DNA of 64,000 nt. Source: a bacterium (GTDB lineage Bacteria > Bacillota > Clostridia > Christensenellales > CAG-138). A program made the position numbers and the translations under genes. Shown piece after piece: positions 7,063-15,717 of the stretch (within the stretch, counting starts at the first letter, position 1; each line of letters opens with the position of its first letter). The stretch spans positions 62,001 to 126,000 of the forward strand of contig JALFDW010000042.1 in NCBI GenBank assembly GCA_022778545.1, read 5' to 3'. Under the pieces are notes generated by a model. It was given only the letters and a program-made list of their open reading frames with translations. It did no database searches and was not told the DNA's origin.

Positions 7063-9600
7063 ATGGAACAGAAAAAGAGAAGGACGCTGTGCGATCTTGC
7101 CATCGGCGAAAGCGGGCATGTTTATGCCGTGGACGCGGCGGATCAGCGCATGCGGCGGCATATTGTGGACATGGGCATCACGCCGGGCACGGAGATCCGG
7201 ATCGTAAAATCCGCGCCGATGGGGGACCCGATCGAGATCGCGCTGCGCGGCTATTCCATGTCGCTGCGCAAGGCGGATGCGGCAACGATCCTTCTTATGG
7301 AAGAGGCGGAGCACAAGGCATTCCACGACAGTGTGGAGCGCGCGAGGAAAGAGCATGAAGCGCGGGCACACACGCTGCTTGAAGAGAAACAGCACCCGAG
7401 CGATACGGATCAGGAAGGCCATGCGCGCGCGGCGATGCTGACGGGCTTTATGCTGGAACACGGCACCTGCTGCGAGCTGAAGGACGGTGCGTTCTGCGCC
7501 CGGGAAGCGTTTGATGACGGCGAACCTGTGCGCCTTGCGCTTGCCGGCAACCCGAACTGCGGGAAAACAACGCTTTTCAATGCCATGACGGGCGGGAAGG
7601 AATATGTCGGCAACTGGCCCGGCGTAACGGTCGAGAAAAAAGAAGGGAAGATCAAGGCCGCAGGCACAGACGGCGGAACGCTCTGCACGCAGGGGCATGA
7701 GATGACGCTCGTGGACCTGCCGGGCATCTATTCGCTTTCCCCCTATTCGATGGAAGAGATCGTATCGCGGGATTATATCATCAACGAAAAGCCGGATGCC
7801 ATCATCAACATCGTGGATGGCACGAACCTTGAGCGCAACCTGTACCTGACCGTGCAGCTGCTCGAGCTGGAGCGGCCGATGATCATCGCCCTCAACATGA
7901 TGGACGAGGTGGAAAAGAACGGAGACAAGATCGACTGCGAGCGCCTGGCGCTGGAGCTTGGCATCCCCGTGGTGCCCATCAGTGCGCGCACCGGGCAGGG
8001 GGTAGACGAGCTGATCCGCAGCGCGCAGAAGCTCATCTATGCGGCGCATACGCAGTTCCATGAAGGCTTCCACATCGAGCCGGACGATGTATATGACGAT
8101 TACACCCACATGCAGCACCACCGCATCGGCGAACTGGTGGAACCGTATGCAAAGGCGGCGAACCTCCCGCTGCACTGGGCAGAGATCAAACTCCTGGAAG
8201 GGGACGACCGGGTGCGCGATGCGCTGAACCTGCCGCCGGAAGCGGCGGAGCGGGTGGACGCGATCGTGCGGGATTACGCGGCGGCAAACCCCGTGGGCGA
8301 TAACGAGAGCACCGTGGCGGACAGCCGTTACCGCTACATCGAGCGCGTAACGGCAGCTGCGCTTACGCGCGGCAAGAAGGAGAGCGCAGTCGAGCGCAGC
8401 GCAAAGATCGACGCGATCCTGACGCATAAAATCTGGGCGATCCCGGTGTTCATTCTCATCATGGCTGTGATCTTCACGCTGACGTTTTCCACTTTGGGCG
8501 CGTTCCTGTCTGACGGCGTAGGTGCGCTGATCGACGATGGTCTTGCGCCGCTTGTGCGCACGGCACTCGCTTCCGCACCTGCATGGTTTACGAGCCTTGT
8601 GTGCGATGGCATCATCAAAGGCGTGGGCGGCGTGCTCACGTTCCTGCCGCAGATCGCGCTGCTGTTCCTCTGCCTTTCCATTCTGGAGGACAGCGGCTAC
8701 ATGAGCCGCATTGCATTTATCATGGATAAGCCCATGCGCCGCTTCGGCCTTTCCGGGAAGAGCTTCATCCCGCTTTTGATGGGCTTTGGCTGCACCGTGC
8801 CGGCCACGATGGGCGCGCGCACGATGGATAACGAACGTGACCGCCGCATGACGGTGCTCCTTTTGCCGTTCATGAGCTGTTCCGCAAAGCTGCCGGTCTA
8901 CGGCCTGCTTGCGGGCGCGTTTTTCCCGCGGCACAGGGGGATCGTGATCTTCAGCCTGTATCTTCTTGGCGTGGCGCTCGGCATCCTCTCCGGCCTGCTG
9001 TTCAAAAAGACGATGTTCACCGGCGAGGAAGCGCCCTTTGTGATCGAGCTCCCGCCGTACCGCATGCCGAGCGCAAAGAACGTGTTCACCCATGTTTGGG
9101 AGCGCGTTTCCCACTTCCTCGAAAAAGCGGGAACGATCATTTTTGCGATGAGCGTGCTGCTTTGGTTCCTTGAAAGCTTCAGCTTCTCCTTCCAGATGGT
9201 GGAGAACGCGGGGGAGAGCATCATTGGCCGCATCGGCTCGCTGATCGCCCCGGTGTTTACGCCGCTTGGCTTCGGCACCTGGCAGGCCGCCGTGGCGCTC
9301 CTTACGGGCATCGTGGCCAAGGAGGCTGTGGTGAGTTCCCTTGCGATGTTCTACGGTTTCTCCGTGAGTGCGGAAAGCGCCGTGGTCGGCAGCGCCCTTG
9401 CGGGCACGTTTACGCCGCTTGCCGCGTACAGCTTCCTCGTGTTCGTGCTGCTGTATACGCCCTGCATGGCGGCGGTGGCCACCATGCGCCGCGAGCTTTC
9501 GAGCCGCAAGTGGACGGCATTTGCAGTGGTGTATCAGATCGGCATCGCGTATGTGGCGGCGCTCCTCACGTATTTTATCGGCAGTTTCTTCGCAGGCTAA
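7063..9600 (+). CDS. feoB: fused FeoA-FeoB ferrous iron transporter
   Basis: A single 845-residue chain joins a FeoA-like SH3 domain (about 1-80, with the family's MGI-PGTEI motif) to FeoB through an acidic/His-rich linker of about 75 residues containing C136, C137 and C145. FeoB's G-protein motifs follow: G1 GNPNCGKTT at 162-170, GNWPGVTVE, G3 DLPGIYSL and G4 NMMD. The C-terminal half carries the two Gate domains and about eight membrane helices. It imports Fe2+ across the cytoplasmic membrane. Start 7063 is preferred because GAGGGG is ten bases upstream; ATG 7045 has no ribosome site. A FeoB-associated Cys-rich gene follows four bases later. Confidence 0.95.
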   Translation: MEQKKRRTLCDLAIGESGHVYAVDAADQRMRRHIVDMGITPGTEIRIVKSAPMGDPIEIALRGYSMSLRKADAATILLMEEAEHKAFHDSVERARKEHEARAHTLLEEKQHPSDTDQEGHARAAMLTGFMLEHGTCCELKDGAFCAREAFDDGEPVRLALAGNPNCGKTTLFNAMTGGKEYVGNWPGVTVEKKEGKIKAAGTDGGTLCTQGHEMTLVDLPGIYSLSPYSMEEIVSRDYIINEKPDAIINIVDGTNLERNLYLTVQLLELERPMIIALNMMDEVEKNGDKIDCERLALELGIPVVPISARTGQGVDELIRSAQKLIYAAHTQFHEGFHIEPDDVYDDYTHMQHHRIGELVEPYAKAANLPLHWAEIKLLEGDDRVRDALNLPPEAAERVDAIVRDYAAANPVGDNESTVADSRYRYIERVTAAALTRGKKESAVERSAKIDAILTHKIWAIPVFILIMAVIFTLTFSTLGAFLSDGVGALIDDGLAPLVRTALASAPAWFTSLVCDGIIKGVGGVLTFLPQIALLFLCLSILEDSGYMSRIAFIMDKPMRRFGLSGKSFIPLLMGFGCTVPATMGARTMDNERDRRMTVLLLPFMSCSAKLPVYGLLAGAFFPRHRGIVIFSLYLLGVALGILSGLLFKKTMFTGEEAPFVIELPPYRMPSAKNVFTHVWERVSHFLEKAGTIIFAMSVLLWFLESFSFSFQMVENAGESIIGRIGSLIAPVFTPLGFGTWQAAVALLTGIVAKEAVVSSLAMFYGFSVSAESAVVGSALAGTFTPLAAYSFLVFVLLYTPCMAAVATMRRELSSRKWTAFAVVYQIGIAYVAALLTYFIGSFFAG

Positions 9601-9604
9601 GGAT

Positions 9605-9802
9605 ATGGAATTCGTCTGGTATCTCATTGCAGCGACAGCGCTTGTTTACAGCGTTTTCTGCCTCTGCCGGCATCTTCAGCGCAGGAACGCGGGTTGTTCC
9701 TGCGCCGGAGGAGCATGCAAAGGTTGCAGCCGCGCCGCAGAGTGTTCACAAAAAAAACCAAAAGGAAGCAGGAATTTGTGCTATACTAAACGAAAGAAAT
9801 AA
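9605..9802 (+). CDS. small FeoB-associated cysteine-rich membrane protein
   Basis: 65 residues: one N-terminal transmembrane helix (about 4-21), a basic stretch, then a CSCAGGACKGC cluster and a Lys/Arg tail. This is the layout of the FeoB-associated Cys-rich family found directly after feoB in Bacillota. It may help deliver or sense iron at the FeoB pore, but that role is inferred from linkage. It begins four bases after the feoB stop with AAGGA upstream, so it is translated from the same message. The end of the gene contains the -10 element used by hpf. Confidence 0.8.
   Translation: MEFVWYLIAATALVYSVFCLCRHLQRRNAGCSCAGGACKGCSRAAECSQKKPKGSRNLCYTKRKK
9779..9787 (+). promoter_or_regulatory. 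extended -10 promoter of hpf
   Basis: TG-C-TATACT is an extended -10 element lying inside the 3' end of the preceding small gene. No good -35 is seen, as expected for the extended class. Confidence 0.5.
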
Positions 9803-9846
9803 GCAGCACGGGACATTGGATCCGGTGCGTGAAAGGGGTAAGAAGG

Positions 9847-10383
9847 ATGCGTATCACAATCACCGGCAAGAACATCGAAGTTTCTGATTACCTGAACGAT
9901 CTTGTCATCAAAAAGGTAAGCAAGCTGGACAAGTATTTCCCCGAGGATACCGAAGCACATGTCACGATGGCGGTCGAGCATAACCGCCACATCGTCGAAG
10001 TTACCATTCCCTACACTGGCGGCATTATTCGTGGCGAAGAGACTTCGGGCGACATGTATGCTTCCATCGATAACGTTCTCGCCAAGCTGGAAAAGCAGAT
10101 CGTGCGTCACCGCACCAAGCTTGAAAAGAGCCTGCGCGCGGGCGCGTTCAAAGCACCGGAGCCCGTGTTCTCGGATGCGTTTGACGCGGAGGACGATGAG
10201 GAAGCGCCGCGCGTGGTGAAGGTCAAGCGTTTTGACATCAAGCCCATGACCGTGGAAGAAGCCATGCTTCAGCTGGAGCTGCTCGGCCACTCGTTCTATA
10301 TGTTCACCAACGGCGATTCCGGCCAGATCAACGTCATCTATAAGCGCAAGGATGGCAACTTCGGCCTCATCGAGCCCGAATAA
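9847..10383 (+). CDS. hpf: long-form ribosome hibernation promoting factor
   Basis: The 178-residue protein has an N-terminal S30AE domain (1-100, starting MRITITGKNIEVSDYL) that binds the decoding centre, a charged linker, and the C-terminal dimerisation domain (about 120-178, with KPMTVEEAMLQLELLGH and FVNG-like FTNGDSG). The long form causes 100S ribosome dimers in stationary phase. ATG 9847 is preceded by AAGGGG. It is downstream of feoAB but has its own promoter and terminator. This family is also named RaiA, though the raiA-like RNA of this window is 8.7 kb away. Confidence 0.95.
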   Translation: MRITITGKNIEVSDYLNDLVIKKVSKLDKYFPEDTEAHVTMAVEHNRHIVEVTIPYTGGIIRGEETSGDMYASIDNVLAKLEKQIVRHRTKLEKSLRAGAFKAPEPVFSDAFDAEDDEEAPRVVKVKRFDIKPMTVEEAMLQLELLGHSFYMFTNGDSGQINVIYKRKDGNFGLIEPE

Positions 10384-10424
10384 ACCCGGGCCTGCTTTCA
10401 AACGTAAGAAACGGAAATCACAGC

Positions 10425-10450
10425 GCCGCCCCGCAAGGGGCGGCTTTTTT
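10425..10450 (+). terminator. terminator after hpf
   Basis: GCCGCCCC-GCAA-GGGGCGGC is a perfect 8 bp stem with a 4-base loop and T6. Confidence 0.95.
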
Positions 10451-10461
10451 GCGCGCCATGC

Positions 10462-10490
10462 TTGCGGCATACGGACGGAAATGGTATAAT
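10462..10490 (+). promoter_or_regulatory. promoter of the AbrB-ABC operon
   Basis: TTGCGG (10462-10467), 17 bp spacer and extended -10 TGGTATAAT ending at 10490. Transcription would start near 10497, four bases before a long palindrome. Confidence 0.7.
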
Positions 10491-10500
10491 TAACATGAAT

Positions 10501-10527
10501 AGTATAATTAGTATAACTAATCATACT
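10501..10527 (+). promoter_or_regulatory. 27 bp operator palindrome, candidate AbrB-like autoregulatory site
   Basis: AGTAT(A)ATTAGT - ATA - ACTAAT(C)ATACT is a palindrome with a single mismatched position per arm. It covers about +4 to +30 of the transcript, so a bound protein would block elongation or initiation. The first gene of the operon encodes an AbrB-type DNA-binding protein, the obvious candidate. Confidence 0.65.
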
Positions 10528-10543
10528 TCAAGGAGGGAATACC

Positions 10544-10783
10544 ATGATCAAAGGGCCGGAGGGCAAATGCATTTTCGGCACGGTGAAGGTGGGCGAAAAG
10601 GGGCAGATCGTCATCCCCAAGGAGGCGCGGGAGATGTTTGGCATCAAGCCCGGCGACCTGCTTTTGCTGTTGGGCGATGAAAACCAGGGGATCGCCATCG
10701 TGAAAAACGAGATCTTCATGCAGTTTGCGGAGAGCATTATGAAGGCGCCGTTCTGCGGCGGGGAGGAAGAAAAGGAAAAATGA
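10544..10783 (+). CDS. AbrB/SpoVT-type swapped-hairpin transcription regulator
   Basis: 79 residues with one AbrB DNA-binding domain, typical motif GEKGQIVIPKEAREMFGIKPGD at about 17-38. A short acidic tail (GGEEEKEK) replaces any effector domain. Such proteins dimerise through swapped beta-hairpins and often repress their own operon. RBS AAGGAGGG stands seven bases upstream. Its stop overlaps the start of the ABC ATPase gene by ATGA, so it is translationally coupled to an exporter and probably controls it through the palindrome at 10501-10527. Confidence 0.88.
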   Translation: MIKGPEGKCIFGTVKVGEKGQIVIPKEAREMFGIKPGDLLLLLGDENQGIAIVKNEIFMQFAESIMKAPFCGGEEEKEK

Positions 10784-11523
10784 ATGCGATTGAAACAATG
10801 CGCCTGACGAAGCGGTTTTCCGGGCGCACGGCCGTGGACGGGCTGGACCTTGCCATTGCGGAGGGGGAGTTTTTCGCGCTGCTCGGCCAGAACGGCGCGG
10901 GAAAGACCACGACCATCCGCATGCTCACCTGCCTGCTTGCGCCAAGCGAAGGGGACGCGCTTATCATGGGCGAAAGCATCGTTCACAGCGCGGAAGCTGC
11001 AAAAGCGCAGAGCAACCTTTCTCCGCAGGAGACGGCCGTGGCACAGAACCTGACCGTGCGGGAGAACCTTGTGCTCATCGCGCGGCTGTATGGCGCGGAA
11101 AAGAAACAGGCGGAAGCTGAGGCGGAGCACATCATGGCGGAATTCAGCCTTGCGGAACGCGCGGGCGACAAGGCAAAGACGCTCTCCGGCGGCATGCAGC
11201 GGCGGCTTTCCATCGCCATGGCGCTCATCACAAAGCCGAAGGTGCTGTTTCTGGATGAGCCGACGCTTGGGCTGGATGTGCGCGCCCGCCGCGAGCTTTG
11301 GAAGATGCTCCGTGCGCTCAAGGGGAAAATCACGGTGGTGCTTACGACGCACTACCTTGAGGAAGCGGAGGCGCTTTCCGACCGCATCGGCGTGATGCAT
11401 GAAGGAAAGCTGCGCGCGCTCGGCACGGCGGCAGAGCTTTGTGCCGAAACAGGCGCGGCAAACTTTGAAGATGCCTTTCTTGCGCTCACAGGCGGGGATG
11501 GGGAAACGGAGGCTGCCGTATGA
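10780..11523 (+). CDS. ABC transporter ATP-binding protein
   Basis: The 247-residue protein has Walker A GQNGAGKTT (about 37-45), a Q-loop, signature LSGGMQRR, Walker B VLFLDEPTLGLD and the switch His in TTHY. It is of the DrrA/NatA exporter class that pairs with ABC-2 permeases. It overlaps both neighbours by ATGA (10780 and 11520). The substrate is unknown; drugs, peptides or lipids are typical for this class. Confidence 0.9.
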   Translation: MNAIETMRLTKRFSGRTAVDGLDLAIAEGEFFALLGQNGAGKTTTIRMLTCLLAPSEGDALIMGESIVHSAEAAKAQSNLSPQETAVAQNLTVRENLVLIARLYGAEKKQAEAEAEHIMAEFSLAERAGDKAKTLSGGMQRRLSIAMALITKPKVLFLDEPTLGLDVRARRELWKMLRALKGKITVVLTTHYLEEAEALSDRIGVMHEGKLRALGTAAELCAETGAANFEDAFLALTGGDGETEAAV

Positions 11524-12251
11524 AACGGATGATTGCATTTGCAGGGCGCAATGGAAAGGAACTTTTGCGCGACCCGGTCACGCTGATCTTCGGCGTTGCG
11601 CTGCCCGTTGCGCTGCTTGCCATCATGTCCCTGATCCAGAGCAATGCGCCGGTGGAGGTCTTCGCTATCCGCTCGCTTGCGCCGGGCATCGCGGCGTTCA
11701 GCCTTGCGTTTGTATCCATGTTTGCGGCAATGCTCATCGCGAAGGACAAGAGCACGTCCTTCCTGCTGCGGGTGTTCGCGTCTCCCATGCTGCCGTGGGA
11801 ATATATTCTGGGCTATGCGCTGCCGATGCTGCCCATCGGCGCGGCGCAGTGCGTGGTCTGCTTCCTTACGGCGCTCTGCTTCGGACTGCCATTTGATTGG
11901 AACATTTTTGGTGCGGTCGCTGTGCTGCTCCCCTCCGCCGTGCTCTACACAGCCTTCGGCTTGCTTTTCGGCGTGCTGCTCAACGACAAGCAGGCTGCTC
12001 CCGTCAATTCCATCCTGGTGCAATGCGCGGCGCTTCTCGGCGGCACATGGTTTGCGCCTTCCCTTGTTGGCGGCGCGTTTGAAACGATCTGCAACCTGCT
12101 TCCTTTCGTGCATGCAACGGAATCCGCGCGTGCTGCGCTTGCGGGCGATTATGCGGCTGCTCTGCCGCACCTTGCATGGATCGCCGGGTGGGCCGTGCTG
12201 CTGTTCGTGGCGGCTGTGCTGCTTTTCAAAAAGAAGATGCAGGAGAACTGA
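11520..12251 (+). CDS. ABC-2 type transporter permease
   Basis: The 243-residue protein has an ABC-2 permease pattern: an N-terminal cytoplasmic helix (RNGKELLRDPVTLIFG), six hydrophobic segments between about 20 and 235, and a basic KKKMQEN end. Overlaps the ATPase gene by four bases, so the two subunits are made together. With one small permease and one ATPase the transporter is probably a homodimer of each. Substrate unknown. Confidence 0.85.
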   Translation: MKRMIAFAGRNGKELLRDPVTLIFGVALPVALLAIMSLIQSNAPVEVFAIRSLAPGIAAFSLAFVSMFAAMLIAKDKSTSFLLRVFASPMLPWEYILGYALPMLPIGAAQCVVCFLTALCFGLPFDWNIFGAVAVLLPSAVLYTAFGLLFGVLLNDKQAAPVNSILVQCAALLGGTWFAPSLVGGAFETICNLLPFVHATESARAALAGDYAAALPHLAWIAGWAVLLFVAAVLLFKKKMQEN

Positions 12252-12257
12252 TGCGGC

Positions 12258-12953
12258 ATGCGCTATGATGACGTAACGCGCGGCGTGTTTTTGAGCCGCA
12301 AAAACCGTTTTGTTGCGCGCGTCGCCGTGGATGGCGTGGAGCAGGATGTGCATGTGAAGAACACGGGCCGCCTGGCGGAGCTGTTCCTGCCGGGCCGCAC
12401 GGTGTTCCTTGCCCGGGCCGCACAAGGCGCGGCGCGCCGCACGGCCTATGACCTCATCGCCGTGGATGCGGCGCAGGAGGGAGAGCCGCCGAACTATGTG
12501 AACGTGGATTCCAACGCGCCGAACGCGTCGGTGGAGGAATGGCTTTGCGGCGGACTTTTTTCGGAACATGCCAGTGTCCGACACGAAGTGCGCCACGGGG
12601 ATTCCCGGTTCGATTTCTATGTGGAGGATGGTGAAGAGCGGGCCTTCATCGAGGTGAAGGGCGTAACGCTCCTGCGGGAAGGTGTGGCGCTGTTCCCGGA
12701 CGCGCCCACAGAACGCGGCGTAAAGCATATTCACGGGCTTGCTGCCTGCCTGCAGGCGGGATACCGCGCGTACCTCATCTTTGTGATTCAGACGAAGGGC
12801 GTGCACGCGCTCTCCCCAAACGATGCTACGCATCCCGCCTTTGGCGCGGCGCTGCGCAGCGCCATGGCCGCAGGCGTTACCGTGCTGGCATATGACTGCG
12901 CCGTAGGGCCGGATCATATGTGCATCGGTGCGCCGGTGCCTGTGGTGGTGTGA
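12258..12953 (+). CDS. sfsA: SfsA family protein (sugar fermentation stimulation homologue)
   Basis: The 231-residue protein matches SfsA in length and order of motifs: an OB-like N-terminal domain with HVKNTGRLAEL near 35, then a nuclease-like core with DFYV and IEVKGVTL (about 118-138), FPDAPTERGVKH, and a late SPNDATHPAFG block. The D...E-x-K arrangement resembles the PD-(D/E)xK fold. E. coli SfsA binds DNA, but its real role is unresolved. It starts six bases after the permease stop and may be in the same transcript. Confidence 0.92.
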   Translation: MRYDDVTRGVFLSRKNRFVARVAVDGVEQDVHVKNTGRLAELFLPGRTVFLARAAQGAARRTAYDLIAVDAAQEGEPPNYVNVDSNAPNASVEEWLCGGLFSEHASVRHEVRHGDSRFDFYVEDGEERAFIEVKGVTLLREGVALFPDAPTERGVKHIHGLAACLQAGYRAYLIFVIQTKGVHALSPNDATHPAFGAALRSAMAAGVTVLAYDCAVGPDHMCIGAPVPVVV

Positions 12954-13040
12954 GGTGTGCTCCCATATAAAAAGCGAAATGTAAAAGAAACATGTCCGCG
13001 CGGCGACTTGCCGCGGATCAATTAAGCTGACACACAATAA

Positions 13041-13077
13041 AACGGCTGCGGGATAAGCTTTTCCCACAGCCGTTTTT
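13041..13077. terminator. bidirectional terminator between sfsA and nptA-like gene
   Basis: AACGGCTG(c)GGG pairs with CCC(a)CAGCCGTT around a 10-base loop; A-run and T-run on either side let it serve both convergent genes. A further GCGGC-GACTT-GCCGC hairpin without T tract lies near 12995. Confidence 0.85.
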
Positions 13078-13091
13078 GCTTTTTGAAACCC

Positions 13092-14843
13092 TTACTTCAG
13101 CTTATACTTTTCCAGATATTTCTTGCGCATCTCCTCGTAGCGGCCGTTGTCCAGATCCTTGAGCACATGCATGTATTCGTGGGTGGCCATGGTGTGCATC
13201 GCCGTCTGAATGACGTAGGCGGCGATGTTGCTGCAATGGTCGGAAATGCGCTCGAAGTTCGTCAGCAGGTCGGTGAAGATGAACCCGAGCTCAATGGTGC
13301 AGCCGCCGCGCTGCAGACGCTCGATGTGCTGCGTTTTCAGCTCGGCGCGCAGATCATCCACAACATCCTCCAGCGGTTCGACGCGCACGGCGAGCGAAAG
13401 ATCATCGTTGAAAAAGGAGCGCGTGGAAAGGTCGAGCACCTCCGTGACGGCAGCGATGATCACATCCAGCTGATCGAGCGCGGATGCGGAAAAGGAGAGC
13501 CCTTTTTCGTGCATTTCTCCGCAGGATTCCGAGATGTTCAGAGCATGGTCGGCGATGCGCTCAAAGTCCCCGATGGCGTGGAGGAGCTTCTGTGTTTCGC
13601 GGTTGTCCGTCTGCGTCAGGCTCTTTGCGGAAAGCTCAACGAGATAGGTGCCGATGCGGTCCTCATACATGTCGATCTTTTCCTCCGCTTCCGCAATGGT
13701 GCCTGCGACCTTTGCGTCATAATTGCGGATGAGCGAGAGCGCATCGCGGAACATTGCGATGCAGGAATCGGACATGTCCTTCGTGAGGGCGCGGCTGCGG
13801 TCGACGGCAAGGCCGGGCGTGGCCATGAAGCGCTCGTCCAGCAGGACGGCCTGTTCTTCCGCTTCCGTGCCGCCTTTGATGGTGAGGCAGGCAAGGCGTT
13901 CCAACTGGCGCATGAACGGGAGCATCACAATGATGCTGACTAGGTTGAGCGCCGAGTGAATAACGGCAATGCTGACCGGGTTGACGGCTGTTTCCATAAA
14001 CGAGAAATGGAACAGCGAGCTTGCGAGCATGAGCAGTGCTGTCACAAGCACTTTGCCGATCAGGCTGAAATAAAGGTGGACGAACGCGGTGCGGCGCGCT
14101 TCGCGGCTCGTGCCTACGGCGGAGAGCAGCGTGATGATGCATGCGCCGATGTTCATGCCGAGGATGATCGGGATCGCGGAGGAAAACGTGACGCTGCCCG
14201 TTGCTGAAAGCGCCTGCAGGATGCCAACGGAGGCAGAGGAACTCTGGATGACAGCGGTGATGACCGCGCCTGTGATCACGCCGAGGATCGGGCTTTTGAA
14301 CAGCGTCAGGATTTGTGTGAATTCAGGATCGTTCGCAAGCGGGGCGACCGCGCCGCTCATCGTCTGCATGCCGAACATGAGGATGGCGAAGCCGAGCATG
14401 ATGGTGCCAACGTCCCTGCGTTTGTTACTCTTGGAAAAGAGCTGGAAGGAAACGCCGATCATCGCAAGGACCGGGGAGAATGAGGAGGGCTTCAGGAGCT
14501 GCACGAACACGCTTTCGCCCTGGATGCCGGAAAGGCTCAGGATCCAGGCGGTGATGGTCGTGCCGAGGTTTGCGCCCATGATGACGCCCGTGGCCTGCGA
14601 AAGCTTCATGATGCCGGAATTGACGAAGCCTACGACCATGACCGTCGTTGCGGCGGAACTCTGGATGATCGCTGTGACCGCCGCGCCGAGGAAGATGCTC
14701 TTGAGCGGGTTCGCGGTGAGCTTTTCCAAGATGATGCGCATCTGCTTACCGGCGCGCTTTTCGATTCCTTCTCCCATGACGCGCATGCCGTAGAGAAACA
14801 GCGCAATGCCGCCAAACAGGGTCAATACTCCAAATAAATCCAT
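13092..14843 (-). CDS. Na/Pi cotransporter family protein with C-terminal PhoU-like domain
   Basis: The 583-residue protein has two inverted Na/Pi-cotransporter repeats, each with the QSSAATT or QSSSAS signature (about residues 61-67 and 199-204), in an eight- to ten-helix membrane part to about 310. The rest is a soluble helical PhoU-like domain (about 340-560). This NptA/YjbB-like type moves phosphate across the membrane with sodium, in some bacteria outward. Minus strand, divergent from pth; its RBS (GAAAGAAG) is weak. The promoter is at 14890-14918. Confidence 0.9.
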   Translation of the reverse strand: MDLFGVLTLFGGIALFLYGMRVMGEGIEKRAGKQMRIILEKLTANPLKSIFLGAAVTAIIQSSAATTVMVVGFVNSGIMKLSQATGVIMGANLGTTITAWILSLSGIQGESVFVQLLKPSSFSPVLAMIGVSFQLFSKSNKRRDVGTIMLGFAILMFGMQTMSGAVAPLANDPEFTQILTLFKSPILGVITGAVITAVIQSSSASVGILQALSATGSVTFSSAIPIILGMNIGACIITLLSAVGTSREARRTAFVHLYFSLIGKVLVTALLMLASSLFHFSFMETAVNPVSIAVIHSALNLVSIIVMLPFMRQLERLACLTIKGGTEAEEQAVLLDERFMATPGLAVDRSRALTKDMSDSCIAMFRDALSLIRNYDAKVAGTIAEAEEKIDMYEDRIGTYLVELSAKSLTQTDNRETQKLLHAIGDFERIADHALNISESCGEMHEKGLSFSASALDQLDVIIAAVTEVLDLSTRSFFNDDLSLAVRVEPLEDVVDDLRAELKTQHIERLQRGGCTIELGFIFTDLLTNFERISDHCSNIAAYVIQTAMHTMATHEYMHVLKDLDNGRYEEMRKKYLEKYKLK

Positions 14844-14889
14844 ATCCGTACGCTTCTTTCCGCAAAATTCTCCATATTAACACACACTA

Positions 14890-14918
14890 AGTATAGCGCA
14901 GAGAAACGCGTTTGTCAT
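14890..14918 (-). promoter_or_regulatory. promoter of the Na/Pi transporter gene
   Basis: Minus strand ATGACA (complement of 14913-14918), 17 bp spacer, TATACT (complement of 14890-14895). Confidence 0.6.
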
Positions 14919-14925
14919 CCCCTGC

Positions 14926-14954
14926 TTGCATGATACCGGCCGAAGTTTTATAAT
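14926..14954 (+). promoter_or_regulatory. promoter of pth-mfd
   Basis: TTGCAT (14926-14931), 17 bp spacer, TATAAT (14949-14954). It is back-to-back with the transporter promoter; the two -35 boxes are 8 bp apart. The roughly 100-base leader contains a hairpin ATGCCG-AAG-CGGCAT near 14988-15002. Confidence 0.7.
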
Positions 14955-15063
14955 GAATGCGGAAATGAATGAAGGCTTTCGACCCCCATGCCGAAGCGGC
15001 ATGAGGGCATCGTTGCGTATAGAAAAACGTTTGGAAACAGAAAAACAAAATGCAGGAGGAACC

Positions 15064-15717
15064 ATGTTTATCGTATTGGGCCTGGGAAACCCCGGGCGGG
15101 AATATCAGAACACGCGGCACAACATCGGCTTCATGACGCTTGACATCCTGGCTGACCGCTATGACATCGACGTTTGCCGCCACAACTTCCGCAGCGTGTT
15201 CGGGGAAGGGCGCATCGGCAATGAGCGGGTGGTGCTTGCAAAGCCCGAAACGTTCATGAACAATTCCGGCTTTGCGGCGCGCGACCTTGTGAACTGGTAT
15301 AAATGCGAGAATTCGGAGCTGATCGTAGTCTATGACGACATCGACATCCCCATCGGCACGCTGCGCATCCGCGAGGGCGGCTCTTCCGGCACGCACAACG
15401 GCATGCGCAGCATCATCTACCAGCTTGGGTTCGATGATTTTCCGCGGGTGCGCGTGGGCATCGGCCATCCGGACGGGCAGCGCAACCTCGTTTCCCATGT
15501 GCTTGGCGCGCCGGATGCGGAGGAGAAGGAACAACTGCTTGCCGCGATGAACAACGCGGCAGACGCTGTGGAGCTGATCGTGCGCGGGGAACTGAAGAAA
15601 GCGCAGGCGCGCTACAACAAGCGCCCGAAGAAGGAGAAGCCGAAGGCGGAGCCCGCGGAAGAGCCGCTCACGCTCACGCCGGCAAGCGAGCTGCGCCGGG
15701 GAGAAGCGCATGAATAA
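15064..15717 (+). CDS. pth: peptidyl-tRNA hydrolase
   Basis: Recycles tRNA by cleaving peptidyl-tRNA that drops off ribosomes. The 217-residue chain starts MFIVLGLGNPGREY, contains the catalytic His in NTRHNIGF (H20), the substrate-binding KPETFMNNSG, YDDIDIPIG and GGSSGTHNGMRSI blocks. The tail beyond 185 is a Lys/Glu-rich extension (about 30 residues) not needed for catalysis. GCAGGAGGA lies a few bases upstream of 15064, and the promoter position also excludes the long upstream reading frame. Its last eight bases overlap mfd. Confidence 0.96.
   Translation: MFIVLGLGNPGREYQNTRHNIGFMTLDILADRYDIDVCRHNFRSVFGEGRIGNERVVLAKPETFMNNSGFAARDLVNWYKCENSELIVVYDDIDIPIGTLRIREGGSSGTHNGMRSIIYQLGFDDFPRVRVGIGHPDGQRNLVSHVLGAPDAEEKEQLLAAMNNAADAVELIVRGELKKAQARYNKRPKKEKPKAEPAEEPLTLTPASELRRGEAHE

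Noticed and set aside
7009..9627. Minus-strand open frame of about 870 codons over feoAB
   Set aside because: Antisense of a clear FeoA-FeoB protein; composition is of the shadow type.
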